Assembly: GCA_009781475.1 (NCBI GenBank)
Contig: WQYB01000009.1
Location: forward strand, 1-58,609
DNA from: Treponema sp.
GTDB lineage: Bacteria; Spirochaetota; Spirochaetia; Treponematales; Breznakiellaceae
Reading direction: 5' to 3'
Length of the DNA stretch: 58,609 nucleotides
The notes below the pieces were generated by a model that worked only from the letters and a program-made list of their open reading frames with translations, had not been told where the DNA came from and made no database searches. The translations under genes were made by a program, and so were the position numbers. Shown in pieces: positions 8,996-17,189 of the stretch (position 1 is the stretch's first letter; every line of letters begins with the position of its first letter).

Positions 8996-9928
8996 ATGAA
9001 AAAAATATTTATTGTATCTCTGTTTTTCTTGTGCGGTGTTTTATTTGCCGATGATTTCAAATGGGATTTGGTAAATGCGCTGACCAGAGGCGATTATCCC
9101 GCAGTTGAAAGAATTATTAATCAAAATATCAATTCTATGTCGGCAGCTGACAGAAGACTTGCTGTGAATTTTGCGATTATCTATTCACGGGGAGAATTAA
9201 CATTAAACGTTTTATCATTATTACGCAGACATAATGTACATCCAAATGCCTTTGATTTGTATACGGCAATCAACAGAAACCAGACTGATATAGTCGTGCA
9301 GTATATTATTAACAGCGGAGCGCAGGCAAACGGCGAGATACTTCTTTTGGCGATGGAAAGACGAAGATTTGAATTTGCTAAGTTATTTATTCAAGCAGGA
9401 GCGGATGTAAATTATCAATATCCGTTATCAAGAGATTATTCAGACGGCATGACAGCATTATTACACGCTTCAAGGTATGATAATTTAGAACTGGTTAGAC
9501 TTCTTGTAGATCGCGGAGCCGATATTAACGCAAGGAACAGGGACGGTAATACGGCATTGTCATTAGCTCAAATAAATGGAAACTATCATATTACCGATTT
9601 TTTATTAAATAGGGGAGCAAATCATTCAGCTTCTGCAAATACGCCGTCTCAGCAATCGGGAGGGATAGCCGGTTTTATGGAAACTCAGGCAGCAGAGTTT
9701 CAACCCGGTATTTACAGACTTTCAGGCGGAGACAGGGATATTTCATTTACCGGAACTGCTAATTTTGGAAGCATTGCTTTTATAAGGAATAACAGAGTAT
9801 ACAATGGTAATTACCAATCAAACAACGGCAGTTTAACTTTAATAATGGATGGGCGTATGTTTGTATACAGATTGGATTCAAATACATCTTTTTCCGGTAA
9901 TGGTGAAACCTGGGTTAGAGCTAATTAA
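8996..9928 (+). CDS. Secreted ankyrin-repeat protein
   Basis: A signal peptide (MKKIFIVSLFFLCGVLFAD) is followed by about four or five ankyrin repeats between residues 20 and 210, the clearest being GMTALLHASRYDNLELVRLL and DRGADINARNRDGNTALSLA. The C-terminal ~90 residues (PGIYRLSGGDRDISFTGT onward) are a small beta-rich domain I do not recognise. Ankyrin repeats mediate protein contacts; partner unknown. GGGAGGG precedes the start. The stop codon overlaps the end of the converging FlgN-like gene by 4 bases. Confidence 0.85.
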   Translation: MKKIFIVSLFFLCGVLFADDFKWDLVNALTRGDYPAVERIINQNINSMSAADRRLAVNFAIIYSRGELTLNVLSLLRRHNVHPNAFDLYTAINRNQTDIVVQYIINSGAQANGEILLLAMERRRFEFAKLFIQAGADVNYQYPLSRDYSDGMTALLHASRYDNLELVRLLVDRGADINARNRDGNTALSLAQINGNYHITDFLLNRGANHSASANTPSQQSGGIAGFMETQAAEFQPGIYRLSGGDRDISFTGTANFGSIAFIRNNRVYNGNYQSNNGSLTLIMDGRMFVYRLDSNTSFSGNGETWVRAN

Positions 9929-10455
9929 CCTTTTATATCAATAATAGATGCTTTATTTGAATTATTGAATCCGCTTCTTTGGCTTGTTGCATACGGATTG
10001 TTACGCAGTGCTGTTATTTCTGATCGCAGTTCCAGCATACGTTTAGACAGCAATTCTTTATTTTTGGTTGAACGTATTACGGCTTCACCTTTTAATTTTT
10101 CCAATGATGCTTTAAGACCAGGTACTTCTTCCTGACTTTGATCTGCGGCTTTTATCGGGAACTTATCAGAGATAACCGAATAATACATTTCTTCCAGAGG
10201 ATCTATAACTTTTTGGATGGAGAAAATATCCGCTACGATTTTTTCTTCTATTTCTACATAAGATAAAAGGTCTTCTGCGCTTCCGGATTCTATAACATTT
10301 TGCTGCTTATCCAGTAAATCAAGATAAGAGCGGAAACGATCCCTTTGCTGTGACAGCAGGGTTTTAAAACGTTTTAATACTGCAACTCTTTGAGCGAGTT
10401 CTGCCGAGTCAATATCGGTTGTTGTTAATTCATCTACATTAGCCATAACTGACAT
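9925..10455 (-). CDS. FlgN-like flagellar protein
   Basis: A 176-residue, largely helical protein. A helical N-terminal half (AELAQRVAVLKRFKTLLSQQ) is followed by a bend-like segment, another helix pair, and an Asn-rich NNPYATSQRSGFNNSNKASI end. The helical plan and the position directly after fliS suggest the FlgN family of export chaperones for hook-junction proteins FlgK/FlgL. The start at 10455 is chosen since GGGAGG lies 4 bases before it; a TTG four codons upstream has no site. Sequence similarity to FlgN is weak by eye, so the call relies partly on context. Confidence 0.6.
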   Translation of the reverse strand: MSVMANVDELTTTDIDSAELAQRVAVLKRFKTLLSQQRDRFRSYLDLLDKQQNVIESGSAEDLLSYVEIEEKIVADIFSIQKVIDPLEEMYYSVISDKFPIKAADQSQEEVPGLKASLEKLKGEAVIRSTKNKELLSKRMLELRSEITALRNNPYATSQRSGFNNSNKASIIDIKG

Positions 10456-10482
10456 TTTTCCTCCCAATTTTAAACACCGGAA

Positions 10483-10926
10483 TTAACCGGCAATATTTAA
10501 TCCTACAGCTTCGCTTGGCTGATCAACATTACTTTGGCTTGCAACTGCATTCCATGTATTTCTAAGATCGGCAAGCATATCCCTAACTACTACTATTCTC
10601 GGAATATTTTGATTTATATTTGCTTCTACAAGTTCTCTGTTAAACCATGTATATAAAGAAAACAGATTTTTGGATATTTCACCGCCCTGTTCAAAATTCA
10701 ATGAAACCATCAACTCGGTTATAATTTCTTCAGTTTTCATAACAGCTTTGCTTATCTGTTCAATTCTGCCGGGATCTTTTTTGTCAGTTTTGTTTAATTC
10801 AAGAAGCTCAATAGCTTTTGTCAGCTGCTTTACACCTTCATCATACAACATGACGATAAGCTGCCCTTGTCCAGCAGTCCTGATTTTTGTTTCTTTGTAT
10901 GTGGAAGATGCGTTTTTATATGACAT
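10483..10926 (-). CDS. fliS: Flagellar export chaperone FliS
   Basis: FliS binds flagellin and delays its polymerisation before export. The 147-residue product shows the family pattern: YKETKIRTAGQGQLIVMLYDEGVKQL near the N-terminus, then IITELMVSLNFEQGGEISKNLFSLYTWFN, and the closing DMLADLRNTWNAV. Size matches. GAGGGG lies 6 bases before the ATG. The FlgN-like gene follows after 27 bases, so the two are probably one transcript. Confidence 0.93.
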   Translation of the reverse strand: MSYKNASSTYKETKIRTAGQGQLIVMLYDEGVKQLTKAIELLELNKTDKKDPGRIEQISKAVMKTEEIITELMVSLNFEQGGEISKNLFSLYTWFNRELVEANINQNIPRIVVVRDMLADLRNTWNAVASQSNVDQPSEAVGLNIAG

Positions 10927-10986
10927 AAATCCCCTCAGCTTATTATCGGCATATAAAAATTTTACTTTACATAAATTTTAAAATAT

Positions 10987-11730
10987 TTATGTACCAGTCT
11001 TAATTATTAATAAATTCCTTTCTTCATCAAGAAACGGCACTTTATACGGAATTGTCTGCCATTCTATATCCAAACCTGTCATTTCTGCGTTGATTTTCTC
11101 TTTTTTTCCTTTATATGCGGCAATAATACCGTTTGGTTTACATATTTTAAACAATGTTTTTAATAATTTCGGCTCAATTGGCTTAAATGCACGAAAAGTT
11201 ACAATGTCAAATTGATTTGCTTCAATTTTTTCCAATTCTTTTTCTTCTATTATAACATTGGATAAATTTAAAACGGCTTTTGTATTTAATAAAAACCCTG
11301 CTCTGCGCCCCATTCGTTCGATGAGGGTAAAATCACAATCTGGCAAGGTAATAGCAAGAGGAATACCCGGTAGCCCCGCTCCCGATCCAGCATCAGCGAT
11401 TTGAATTCTATGAAGAGAATTAGGAACCACAGAGGACACGGAGGAACACGGAGTTTTTGATTCGAAAGCATTATTTCCTCCGTGAAACTCCGTGTACTCC
11501 GTGGTTAAATTCTTATTAATTAAATTTGAGATTATCTCCAGTGGCGCTAGGGAATCGAGAATGTGTTTAATTACTAATTCTTCTGTATTGGTAACACTGA
11601 CTAAACCGTAAACAGAGTTAAACATTTCAATTTCATTAATATATTGTTCGAGTAATGAAATTATTTCTTCTCTGCGCCTCTGCGTCTCTGCGTGAAATTC
11701 TTTTTCAATATATCTATATAAAATGCACAA
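10987..11730 (-). CDS. rsmG: 16S rRNA (guanine-527-N7) methyltransferase, carrying two repeat-derived insertions
   Basis: Methylates G527 of 16S rRNA using SAM. Family blocks are present: YGLVSVTNTEELVIKHILDS, the SAM site IADAGSGAGLPGIPLAI, FTLIERMGRRAGFL, VTFRAFKPIEP and the final ERNLLIIKTG. Two stretches are foreign. About residues 76-108 are encoded by the palindromic repeat 11425-11505 and sit just before the SAM motif; residues 12-21 (EFHAETQRRR) come from repeat 11670-11695 and replace the usual N-terminus. The frame stays open, so the enzyme may still work. The start (TTG, 11730) overlaps the DAACS symporter gene by 17 bases and has no clear ribosome site. Confidence 0.9.
   Translation of the reverse strand: MCILYRYIEKEFHAETQRRREEIISLLEQYINEIEMFNSVYGLVSVTNTEELVIKHILDSLAPLEIISNLINKNLTTEYTEFHGGNNAFESKTPCSSVSSVVPNSLHRIQIADAGSGAGLPGIPLAITLPDCDFTLIERMGRRAGFLLNTKAVLNLSNVIIEEKELEKIEANQFDIVTFRAFKPIEPKLLKTLFKICKPNGIIAAYKGKKEKINAEMTGLDIEWQTIPYKVPFLDEERNLLIIKTGT
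11425..11505. repeat. 81-bp CACGGAG palindromic element inside rsmG
   Basis: The left arm reads AACCACAGAGGACACGGAG and the right arm ends CTCCGTGTACTCCGTGGTT; the two are near-perfect inverted copies. The same ~81-bp element, with only a few differences in the loop, lies at 47157-47237. Its length is a multiple of three and both copies keep an open reading frame in their host gene. I infer an insertion-type miniature element. Confidence 0.85.
11670..11695. repeat. Single-arm CGCAGAG repeat at the 5' end of rsmG
   Basis: One arm of the repeat family (minus-strand units ACGCAGAGGCGCAGAG) encodes the peptide HAETQRRR at the rsmG N-terminus. The peptide is unlike the N-terminus of any RsmG I know. 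Confidence 0.7.
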
Positions 11731-12946
11731 GGTTCTTTTCTTTTATATAACCGTTTGTATGCGCTAAAACATAGGTTCCAAAAGCATTCAGCATCACATC
11801 AATAAAAGTTCCGACAGCTATTAAATAAAATGCTATTGGTTTCATGATAAGATATGCAGTTTTGTGTTCGCCTCCGCCGTAGATAAGGCAGAGTGCTATT
11901 AATGCAATGTATGCTCCGTCTCCCGGGTGGCGTGCCAGCGCAAAGGAAATGGCAAATGCGTATAATCCGATTGTCAATAAATCGATAGAACCAATTCTTA
12001 AATAGTTATGTGATTTTATAATAACTATGAATGCTGCCGCTGCAACCATGGCGCTTCCGCATCTGCAAAAAGTGGCGAACAAAGATAAAGACAATGCGCT
12101 GGAACGGCGTTGTATTCCAAAATTTTCTTTTGAATGACGCTGAAGAACCGGGATGGAAAAATTTACATCACCGGAGAAAAATGACGCAATGGCTGGACCT
12201 AAAAAACCGTAAAGTACACGCCAGGGATTAACTTTTGGTTTTAAGAAATAAAGGAATAAAGGCAGAATCCCAAAACAAAGCACAATACTGAAAATACCAA
12301 GCATGATAATCAAATCTTTATAAACCTGCGCTTGCAAAAGTGAACTGAAACGAACTGCCCAAAAAGCGGCAAGAATTATCAATATAAATCCAAGAATTTC
12401 CGAGAAGAATGATGCGATATGGTAAAAAATCCTGGAAAGAGAATCAATAAGCGAAATTACAGGTTTTGAATAGTTGCGATCGTAATTTAAACCCATGCCG
12501 AGGAAAAAAGCGAATACACAAAATGGAAACAGGAATACTCCGTCTTTAGCAAGTACGCTGAACATATTTGACGGGAATAAATCCATAATATTTTCTGCGA
12601 TGCTTAGGCTTAATATTTCTGTCTGCACGTCAGTTTCTATAGGTATTCTTTCCGGCGAAAAAATTATTGTTACCATTATACCCGCAAAAATTACAAAAGC
12701 GGAGACTGCTACAATTAAAATAATATTTTTTAAAACCATCGGCCAGAATTGTTCATCCATGCGAAGTTCGTAAACAGCAATGGTAAGAGCAAATACCAAA
12801 ACCGGAACAACTGCGTACCGTCCAATTCCTAAAGCAAGTTTTTCAAGCCATAAAAGAGCTGCAAAAACACTTTCGCTGTCAGGAAGCAGGAATCCTATAG
12901 CCATTCCCAAAACAGAGCCAATTAATAACTTTATCCACACTTTCAT
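11714..12946 (-). CDS. Dicarboxylate/amino acid:cation symporter (DAACS/SDF family)
   Basis: A 410-residue inner-membrane transporter with about eight to ten hydrophobic segments. Family signs are the amphipathic start GKVW-like VWIKLLIGSVLGMAIGFLLP, the re-entrant loop region LSLSLFATFCRCGSAM (in place of the serine-rich loop), and the helix with FIDVMLNAFGTYVLAH, which corresponds to the substrate/cation-binding NT.. segment. It would import glutamate, aspartate or C4-dicarboxylates with Na+ or H+. The serine-rich hairpin is altered compared with GltP, so the substrate may differ. No ribosome-binding site is visible before the ATG. Confidence 0.82.
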   Translation of the reverse strand: MKVWIKLLIGSVLGMAIGFLLPDSESVFAALLWLEKLALGIGRYAVVPVLVFALTIAVYELRMDEQFWPMVLKNIILIVAVSAFVIFAGIMVTIIFSPERIPIETDVQTEILSLSIAENIMDLFPSNMFSVLAKDGVFLFPFCVFAFFLGMGLNYDRNYSKPVISLIDSLSRIFYHIASFFSEILGFILIILAAFWAVRFSSLLQAQVYKDLIIMLGIFSIVLCFGILPLFLYFLKPKVNPWRVLYGFLGPAIASFFSGDVNFSIPVLQRHSKENFGIQRRSSALSLSLFATFCRCGSAMVAAAAFIVIIKSHNYLRIGSIDLLTIGLYAFAISFALARHPGDGAYIALIALCLIYGGGEHKTAYLIMKPIAFYLIAVGTFIDVMLNAFGTYVLAHTNGYIKEKNLVHFI

Positions 12947-12978
12947 ATTTTTAGTGTAGTGTATTTATCAAAAATATC

Positions 12979-14127
12979 CTAGAGGTGAATTATTCTTGCA
13001 TTTGTAAGGATTTCATGCGAAGTTTCAGTTATTAAAATGTCGTTTTCAAGACGGCAGCCGCCAAGTAAAGGGTCATAAAGACCCGGTTCTATGGTAAAAA
13101 CCATACCCGGTTCCAATACCCATTCATTTTCGCTCGAATTTCTAATTAAAGGGTATTCGTGCTCCTGAAGCCCGATGCCGTGCCCAAGTGCATGAGGCAT
13201 TTTCTTTTTTGATTTTGAAAAAAGAGAATCTACAGCCGCCGCTATATCCTTTGCCCGTGTTCCGTTATGTGCCATAGAAATAGCCAATTTTGCAGCTTTT
13301 TCTACAATGCTCACAAGTTTTTCCTGTTTTGGATCTAAATCACGGGTAAAGGTAAGTGTTACATCAGTGCAATATCCGCCCAGTTTTACCCCAAAATCCA
13401 GAATTGAAAGTCCCTGTCCGCCGAAAGGAGCATAAGTCCATGTAGGAAACGCATGAATAGCATAACTTCTGTCCGATCCTGCTGCGAGTATATCAAAACT
13501 TGTACCTTCGCAGCCTTGCTTTCTGGCTTCTGTTTCGATAAAAAGCGCAACATCGGCTTCTGTTTTTAATTTTCCCGATTTTACATTTATTTCCAGTGAA
13601 TCAATAAGGTTATTTGTTATACCTGCCGCTTTTTGTAAAATGGCTATTTCTTCTGCATCCTTAACAGAGCGTAATTTTCTCAACTCCGATGTTACACCGC
13701 TTTCTCTGCAAATAATATCAAAATCGGTTAACTCTCCCACGAAATCCAAAAAGGCAGGATATGGTGTAACTGATGGTATCTCGATCCTTGATCCTGCACT
13801 TATACCTAATTTTTTTGCGGCAGCTGCGATGGCTTTATTTGGCTTTCGATCAAAATCATTATATGAAGTAACAAGTACGCCGGATTGAGCGGCATAAATT
13901 TTGGCAAGATTTACATCCCAGGCAGAAAGAATTACCCTGCCGCCAGAAGGAGATGATTTATCCAAAGATAAAAATAACAGAGCATCGCCAGGGTGACCTG
14001 TAAGCCAGCGGATATTTTGATCCCGCCTTAATTCATTATCTTCAAGCATTAAAAGAGAAATGCCTTCTTCAGCCATCCAGTCATAAATTTTTTTCTGCCG
14101 CAGTGTAAAGATATTTTCTCTTTCCAT
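12979..14127 (-). CDS. M24-family Xaa-Pro aminopeptidase
   Basis: The N-terminal creatinase-type domain (about 1-145) is followed by a pita-bread catalytic domain. Metal ligands are visible: Asp in ILDFGVKLGGYCTD (two Asp), His in HALGHGIGLQEHE, Glu in FTIEPGLYDP and Glu in CRLENDILIT. This set matches proline dipeptidase/aminopeptidase P. It would cleave an N-terminal residue preceding proline. It lies 9 bases downstream of hpf and 32 bases upstream of the symporter gene, possibly linking peptide breakdown to amino acid uptake. Confidence 0.92.
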   Translation of the reverse strand: MERENIFTLRQKKIYDWMAEEGISLLMLEDNELRRDQNIRWLTGHPGDALLFLSLDKSSPSGGRVILSAWDVNLAKIYAAQSGVLVTSYNDFDRKPNKAIAAAAKKLGISAGSRIEIPSVTPYPAFLDFVGELTDFDIICRESGVTSELRKLRSVKDAEEIAILQKAAGITNNLIDSLEINVKSGKLKTEADVALFIETEARKQGCEGTSFDILAAGSDRSYAIHAFPTWTYAPFGGQGLSILDFGVKLGGYCTDVTLTFTRDLDPKQEKLVSIVEKAAKLAISMAHNGTRAKDIAAAVDSLFSKSKKKMPHALGHGIGLQEHEYPLIRNSSENEWVLEPGMVFTIEPGLYDPLLGGCRLENDILITETSHEILTNARIIHL

Positions 14128-14136
14128 TTACAAAGC

Positions 14137-14427
14137 CTATCTTTTTTCTTTAACTTTTTCTTTTTCTTTTGTTATCTTTGCTTCAAGTTTATCGATCATT
14201 TTATCGATTGCTTTTGTAAGTTCAAAATCTGATTCCTGAACATGAACGGAAACACCCCAGCGGAAGTTTACGGTTGTTTCAGCGACAAAATCCTTTTCTT
14301 TTTTAATTGTGACAAGAAGGTCTACAATCATATTTTCGGCATTGCGTATCCTTTCAATTTTTTTATTAAGATATTCTTTTGCGTCATCATGCAGTGAAAA
14401 ATGTACTGCTTTAATATCCAAGTTCAT
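14137..14427 (-). CDS. hpf: Ribosome hibernation-promoting factor, short form
   Basis: The 96-residue product has the HPF/YfiA fold pattern: VHFSLHDDAKEYLNKKIERI, a central IVDLLVTIKKEKDFVAETTVNF and SVHVQESDFELTKAIDKMIDKLEAKI, followed by a Lys/Glu tail. It binds the 30S decoding region in resting cells. The C-terminal dimerisation domain of long HPF is absent. Its ATG overlaps the rpoN stop (ATGA), a common rpoN-hpf pairing, so translation is probably coupled. GAGGGG precedes the start. Confidence 0.93.
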   Translation of the reverse strand: MNLDIKAVHFSLHDDAKEYLNKKIERIRNAENMIVDLLVTIKKEKDFVAETTVNFRWGVSVHVQESDFELTKAIDKMIDKLEAKITKEKEKVKEKR

Positions 14428-15782
14428 TTTAAGCCCCCTCGTATTTTTCGGTCGTAAGAGGAACCCATATCAAGTTCCTTTCTATATTTTGCCACAGTTC
14501 GGCGTGCTAGCGCAATTCCTTTTTGACCTAACAATGCACAAATTTCCTGATCCGAAAGCAAGCGGTTTTCATCTGAAATTATCTCTTTAATGATCTCTTT
14601 TACGCTTTTTTTTGAGAATTTAGAGCCGGAAGAACCCGCACCGCTGATAGAATTTGTAAAAAAGTATCGAATTTCGAAAATTCCCCACTCGGTTTGCATA
14701 TACTTGCCGTTTGCTGTTCTGGAAACTGTCGTTTCATGTACATTAAGCTCTTTTGCGATGTCAGAAAGGGTAAGAGGAGCCAGGTATTTAGGACCATTTA
14801 AAAAAAACGAACGCTGGAACTCTAAAACGGCATTTGCAACCCGGATTAATGTCTGGTTGCGCTGGCTTAGATGACTGATAAAAAGTCTTGCTTCCTTTAT
14901 ATTTTCTCTTGCAAAATTCCTTGCCGCAGCATCTTTACTTTCGCTGAATTTTTCAAAATTGGAATTGATTCCCAGAACAGGAAAAACATCATCATTTAGA
15001 TTGATGATAAACTCATCATTCTCTTTTACTACTTTAATGTCAGGTATTACATAACGCACTTCGCCGGAAGCTGAAGCAAAAGCTCTTCCCGGAAAGGGTG
15101 ACAATGTTTTTAATAGATCGCAAATAATATGTGTATCTTCTTCATCAAGTCCGATTTTTTTCGCAAGGACACTGTATTTTTCACGTTCCAAAAGTTCAAG
15201 TTCGTCCAGTAATTTTTCTATATGATTTATTTCAAATTCTTCTATAAAAAAAGGTGAAAGTGAGATTTGTACTTTTAACGCTTCTTTATAATCGCTTGTA
15301 CAGCATCCCGGCGGATCAAGACCTTGAACCAATTTTATTGCTTCTGCGAGCCTTGGTTGTTCTTTGGCAAAAAGGGTCTGCGGTTTTTCTTTATGAAAGC
15401 CGTCATCGTTTAGGTTTTGAATTAAAGACTCTGCTATAATTCGCAGCTTTTTATCAACCGGCTCAAGCTGCAGCTGGTGTAAAAGATGTTCCTGCAAAGT
15501 TTCTGATCGGCTAAGAGCGCCTTCGATAAAACGTCTGTGTTCGTCTGATGCTTGTTGGCTGCCTCTGCTGCTGCCGGAAATTACTTTTACATTTTTATAA
15601 TCCTCAAGCGGAACTGTAATTTTATCTTCGATTAGTTCCAATGCGGGGTTTTTTTCAAGTTCCTGTTCAATTCTTTCACGCAGCTCTGCAATCGGCATCC
15701 CCATCAATTTGATCGAAAGGAGCATCTGCGGATTCATTTTGAGACGCTGTTCCTGTAATAAAGACAGACGCTGGACTTGCAT
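14424..15782 (-). CDS. rpoN: RNA polymerase sigma-54 factor
   Basis: All three regions are visible. Region I at the N-terminus is Gln/Leu-rich (QVQRLSLLQEQRLKMNPQML). The central core-binding domain runs from about residue 100. The DNA-binding part includes LSDIAKELNVHETTVSRTANGKYMQTEWG, and the RpoN box reads ARRTVAKYRKELDM near the end. Length 452 is typical. It directs transcription from -24/-12 promoters activated by AAA+ regulators, none of which lies in this window. hpf follows by an ATGA overlap. No ribosome-binding site is obvious. Confidence 0.96.
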   Translation of the reverse strand: MQVQRLSLLQEQRLKMNPQMLLSIKLMGMPIAELRERIEQELEKNPALELIEDKITVPLEDYKNVKVISGSSRGSQQASDEHRRFIEGALSRSETLQEHLLHQLQLEPVDKKLRIIAESLIQNLNDDGFHKEKPQTLFAKEQPRLAEAIKLVQGLDPPGCCTSDYKEALKVQISLSPFFIEEFEINHIEKLLDELELLEREKYSVLAKKIGLDEEDTHIICDLLKTLSPFPGRAFASASGEVRYVIPDIKVVKENDEFIINLNDDVFPVLGINSNFEKFSESKDAAARNFARENIKEARLFISHLSQRNQTLIRVANAVLEFQRSFFLNGPKYLAPLTLSDIAKELNVHETTVSRTANGKYMQTEWGIFEIRYFFTNSISGAGSSGSKFSKKSVKEIIKEIISDENRLLSDQEICALLGQKGIALARRTVAKYRKELDMGSSYDRKIRGGLK

Positions 15783-15818
15783 GGTTATATGATAACAGAA
15801 ACGTATGTAAAAATATAC

Positions 15819-15847
15819 CTGTCAAAAATTATTTTATATGTTATAAT
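15819..15847 (+). promoter_or_regulatory. Predicted sigma-70 promoter of the AT-rich islet
   Basis: CTGTCA (15819-15824) and a perfect TATAAT (15842-15847) are 17 bases apart, about 35 bases upstream of the GTG start at 15882. The 22-base repeated motif lies directly after the -10. Confidence 0.55.
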
Positions 15848-15851
15848 GGAA

Positions 15852-15873
15852 AAGTGACTGACACTATGAAGAG
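15852..15873 (+). repeat. 22-bp GTGACTGACAC motif, copy 1
   Basis: The 22 bases here are identical to 16747-16768. A related form with CCATG instead of CTATG occurs at 17474-17493 and, inverted, at 38761-38778. The core is GTGACTGACAC(T/C)ATG. Confidence 0.7.
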
Positions 15874-15881
15874 GTATTTGT

Positions 15882-16313
15882 GTGAAGAAAATATTATTTT
15901 TAACTGTGTTTATATTTGTTTTATTGAATAATATATATGCTTTAGATAGATATAATTTTACTGGTATCTGGAAATGCAAAAGTACAATAAATTCAATTGA
16001 TGATGCTTATATTGCGATTACTCAAATCAACACTAGTGAATACTTCATTATTTTTATAAATCCATTTTGGGATCATCAGCTTGATTATTCTGAATATGGA
16101 ATATTAATTGAAAATAATTATATTTCAATACATTCAAAAGAGCACATGTTTTTTATTGAAATTACTCAATTAGGTTCTCTTTATCATTATTGGAATTCAC
16201 TAGATGATCCTTATCCATCTAGATTTGAAAAAATAAGTGACATTGAATTATCTGCTAACATCCTAAATAATAATATAGATTATTTATTATTACTTTTTAA
16301 GTCTTTGGAATAA
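15882..16313 (+). CDS. Unknown secreted protein
   Basis: I do not recognise this 143-residue product. A signal peptide (MKKILFLTVFIFVLLNNIYA) is followed by a small aromatic-rich domain starting FTGIWKCKS, compatible with a lipocalin-like or DUF-type beta barrel (FTGIWK recalls GxW openings of lipocalins, a weak hint). The start is GTG with GAGG 8 bases before. Codon use is strongly AT-rich compared with the flanking rpoN and MATE genes, and a repeat motif sits in its leader, both hinting at acquired DNA. Confidence 0.55.
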   Translation: MKKILFLTVFIFVLLNNIYALDRYNFTGIWKCKSTINSIDDAYIAITQINTSEYFIIFINPFWDHQLDYSEYGILIENNYISIHSKEHMFFIEITQLGSLYHYWNSLDDPYPSRFEKISDIELSANILNNNIDYLLLLFKSLE

Positions 16314-16361
16314 GTAAATGCATGATGCTTGACATCATTAAAATTAGGGAGAGAGCGGAGT

Positions 16362-16736
16362 ATGAAAAAGGAAAAATTATTGATTTTTGTAGGTGTAATT
16401 TTTTTATTAATGTTGATGATTATGTTAATAAACCCGGCATATAGACCAACAAGTCTAATAAGAAACGATATACTTAAATTCACACCTATTGGTATGAATA
16501 TGGATGAAGTATTAGAAGTAATTGAAGAAAGAAATAATTGGAGGATTATGACTAGAAGTTCTGAAAGAGGGTACATATATATGAAATTACCGCCGGGACA
16601 ACGAGAAGTTGGAATAAAACATATTTCAGTTGATCTCGGAAATTCATGGTATTTTTGGTATGTAATCTCATCTTGGGCATTCGATGAAAACGGGATTTTA
16701 ATTGATGTTTTTGTTGAAAGACCAACAGCTAATTAA
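16362..16736 (+). CDS. Unknown protein with N-terminal membrane anchor
   Basis: The 124-residue product opens with one hydrophobic segment (KLLIFVGVIFLLMLMIML) and a ~95-residue outer domain with YRPTSLIRNDILKFTPIGMN, MDEVLEVIEERNNW and FDENGILIDVFVERP. The pattern (MxxxEVxxxIG-like helix, then a strand ending in a DENGxL turn) recalls small envelope proteins of the BamE/SmpA-like type, but I would not name it. Start at 16362 is chosen because AGAGCGGAG precedes it; the longer frame from 16329 has no site. Second gene of the AT-rich islet. Confidence 0.55.
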   Translation: MKKEKLLIFVGVIFLLMLMIMLINPAYRPTSLIRNDILKFTPIGMNMDEVLEVIEERNNWRIMTRSSERGYIYMKLPPGQREVGIKHISVDLGNSWYFWYVISSWAFDENGILIDVFVERPTAN

Positions 16737-16746
16737 TTTAGCGTAG

Positions 16747-16768
16747 AAGTGACTGACACTATGAAGAG
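16747..16768 (+). repeat. 22-bp GTGACTGACAC motif, copy 2
   Basis: Identical over 22 bases to 15852-15873. Here the motif overlaps the probable start codon of the following small gene. Confidence 0.7.
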
Positions 16769-17060
16769 TGATATTAAAGATAAATTAACTACTCGTATTA
16801 CTAATTTAATAATGAATACTAAATTTAATCTTACATCTTTAAAATATTTTCCATTACATTTTGGAAATATTGAAGTTGAGTTAACTAATAATGAATACAT
16901 TGTTAGGTTTACCTATGACAGAGGAGATGTATACAGAGAAGTGGAAATAATTAATGCTCCGCAATTTAATAATCAGCAATTAGTATATTGTCACTTAACA
17001 CCACATAATGAAACATATGAATTATTAATAAAGGCAATTGATGAATTTATTTGTAATTAA
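16761..17060 (+). CDS. Unknown small cytoplasmic protein
   Basis: About 99 residues, starting MKSDIKDKLTTRITNLI, with no signal peptide or membrane segment. NIEVELTNNEYIVRFTYDRGDVYREVEI looks like a small alternating beta sheet, and a helix (YELLIKAIDEFICN) closes it. I do not recognise the family; small immunity-type proteins can look like this but nothing here proves it. The ATG lies within the repeated 22-base motif, and a GTG four codons earlier is an alternative start. No clear ribosome site. Confidence 0.5.
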   Translation: MKSDIKDKLTTRITNLIMNTKFNLTSLKYFPLHFGNIEVELTNNEYIVRFTYDRGDVYREVEIINAPQFNNQQLVYCHLTPHNETYELLIKAIDEFICN

Positions 17061-17189
17061 AAACACAGACAGGTGCAAATGTGGGGGTGCTGGATGTAAA
17101 CAGGGGGAGCCGCGTAATTTAATGCAACGAAATTGTTGGAGATGCAAAACTCTTGTTTTAAGATGATGCATAAGTAATGAAACTGTTTA

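Noticed and set aside
12655-12946. Leaderless start for the DAACS gene
   Set aside because: No ribosome site is visible, but no promoter next to the ATG is clear either, so no claim is made.
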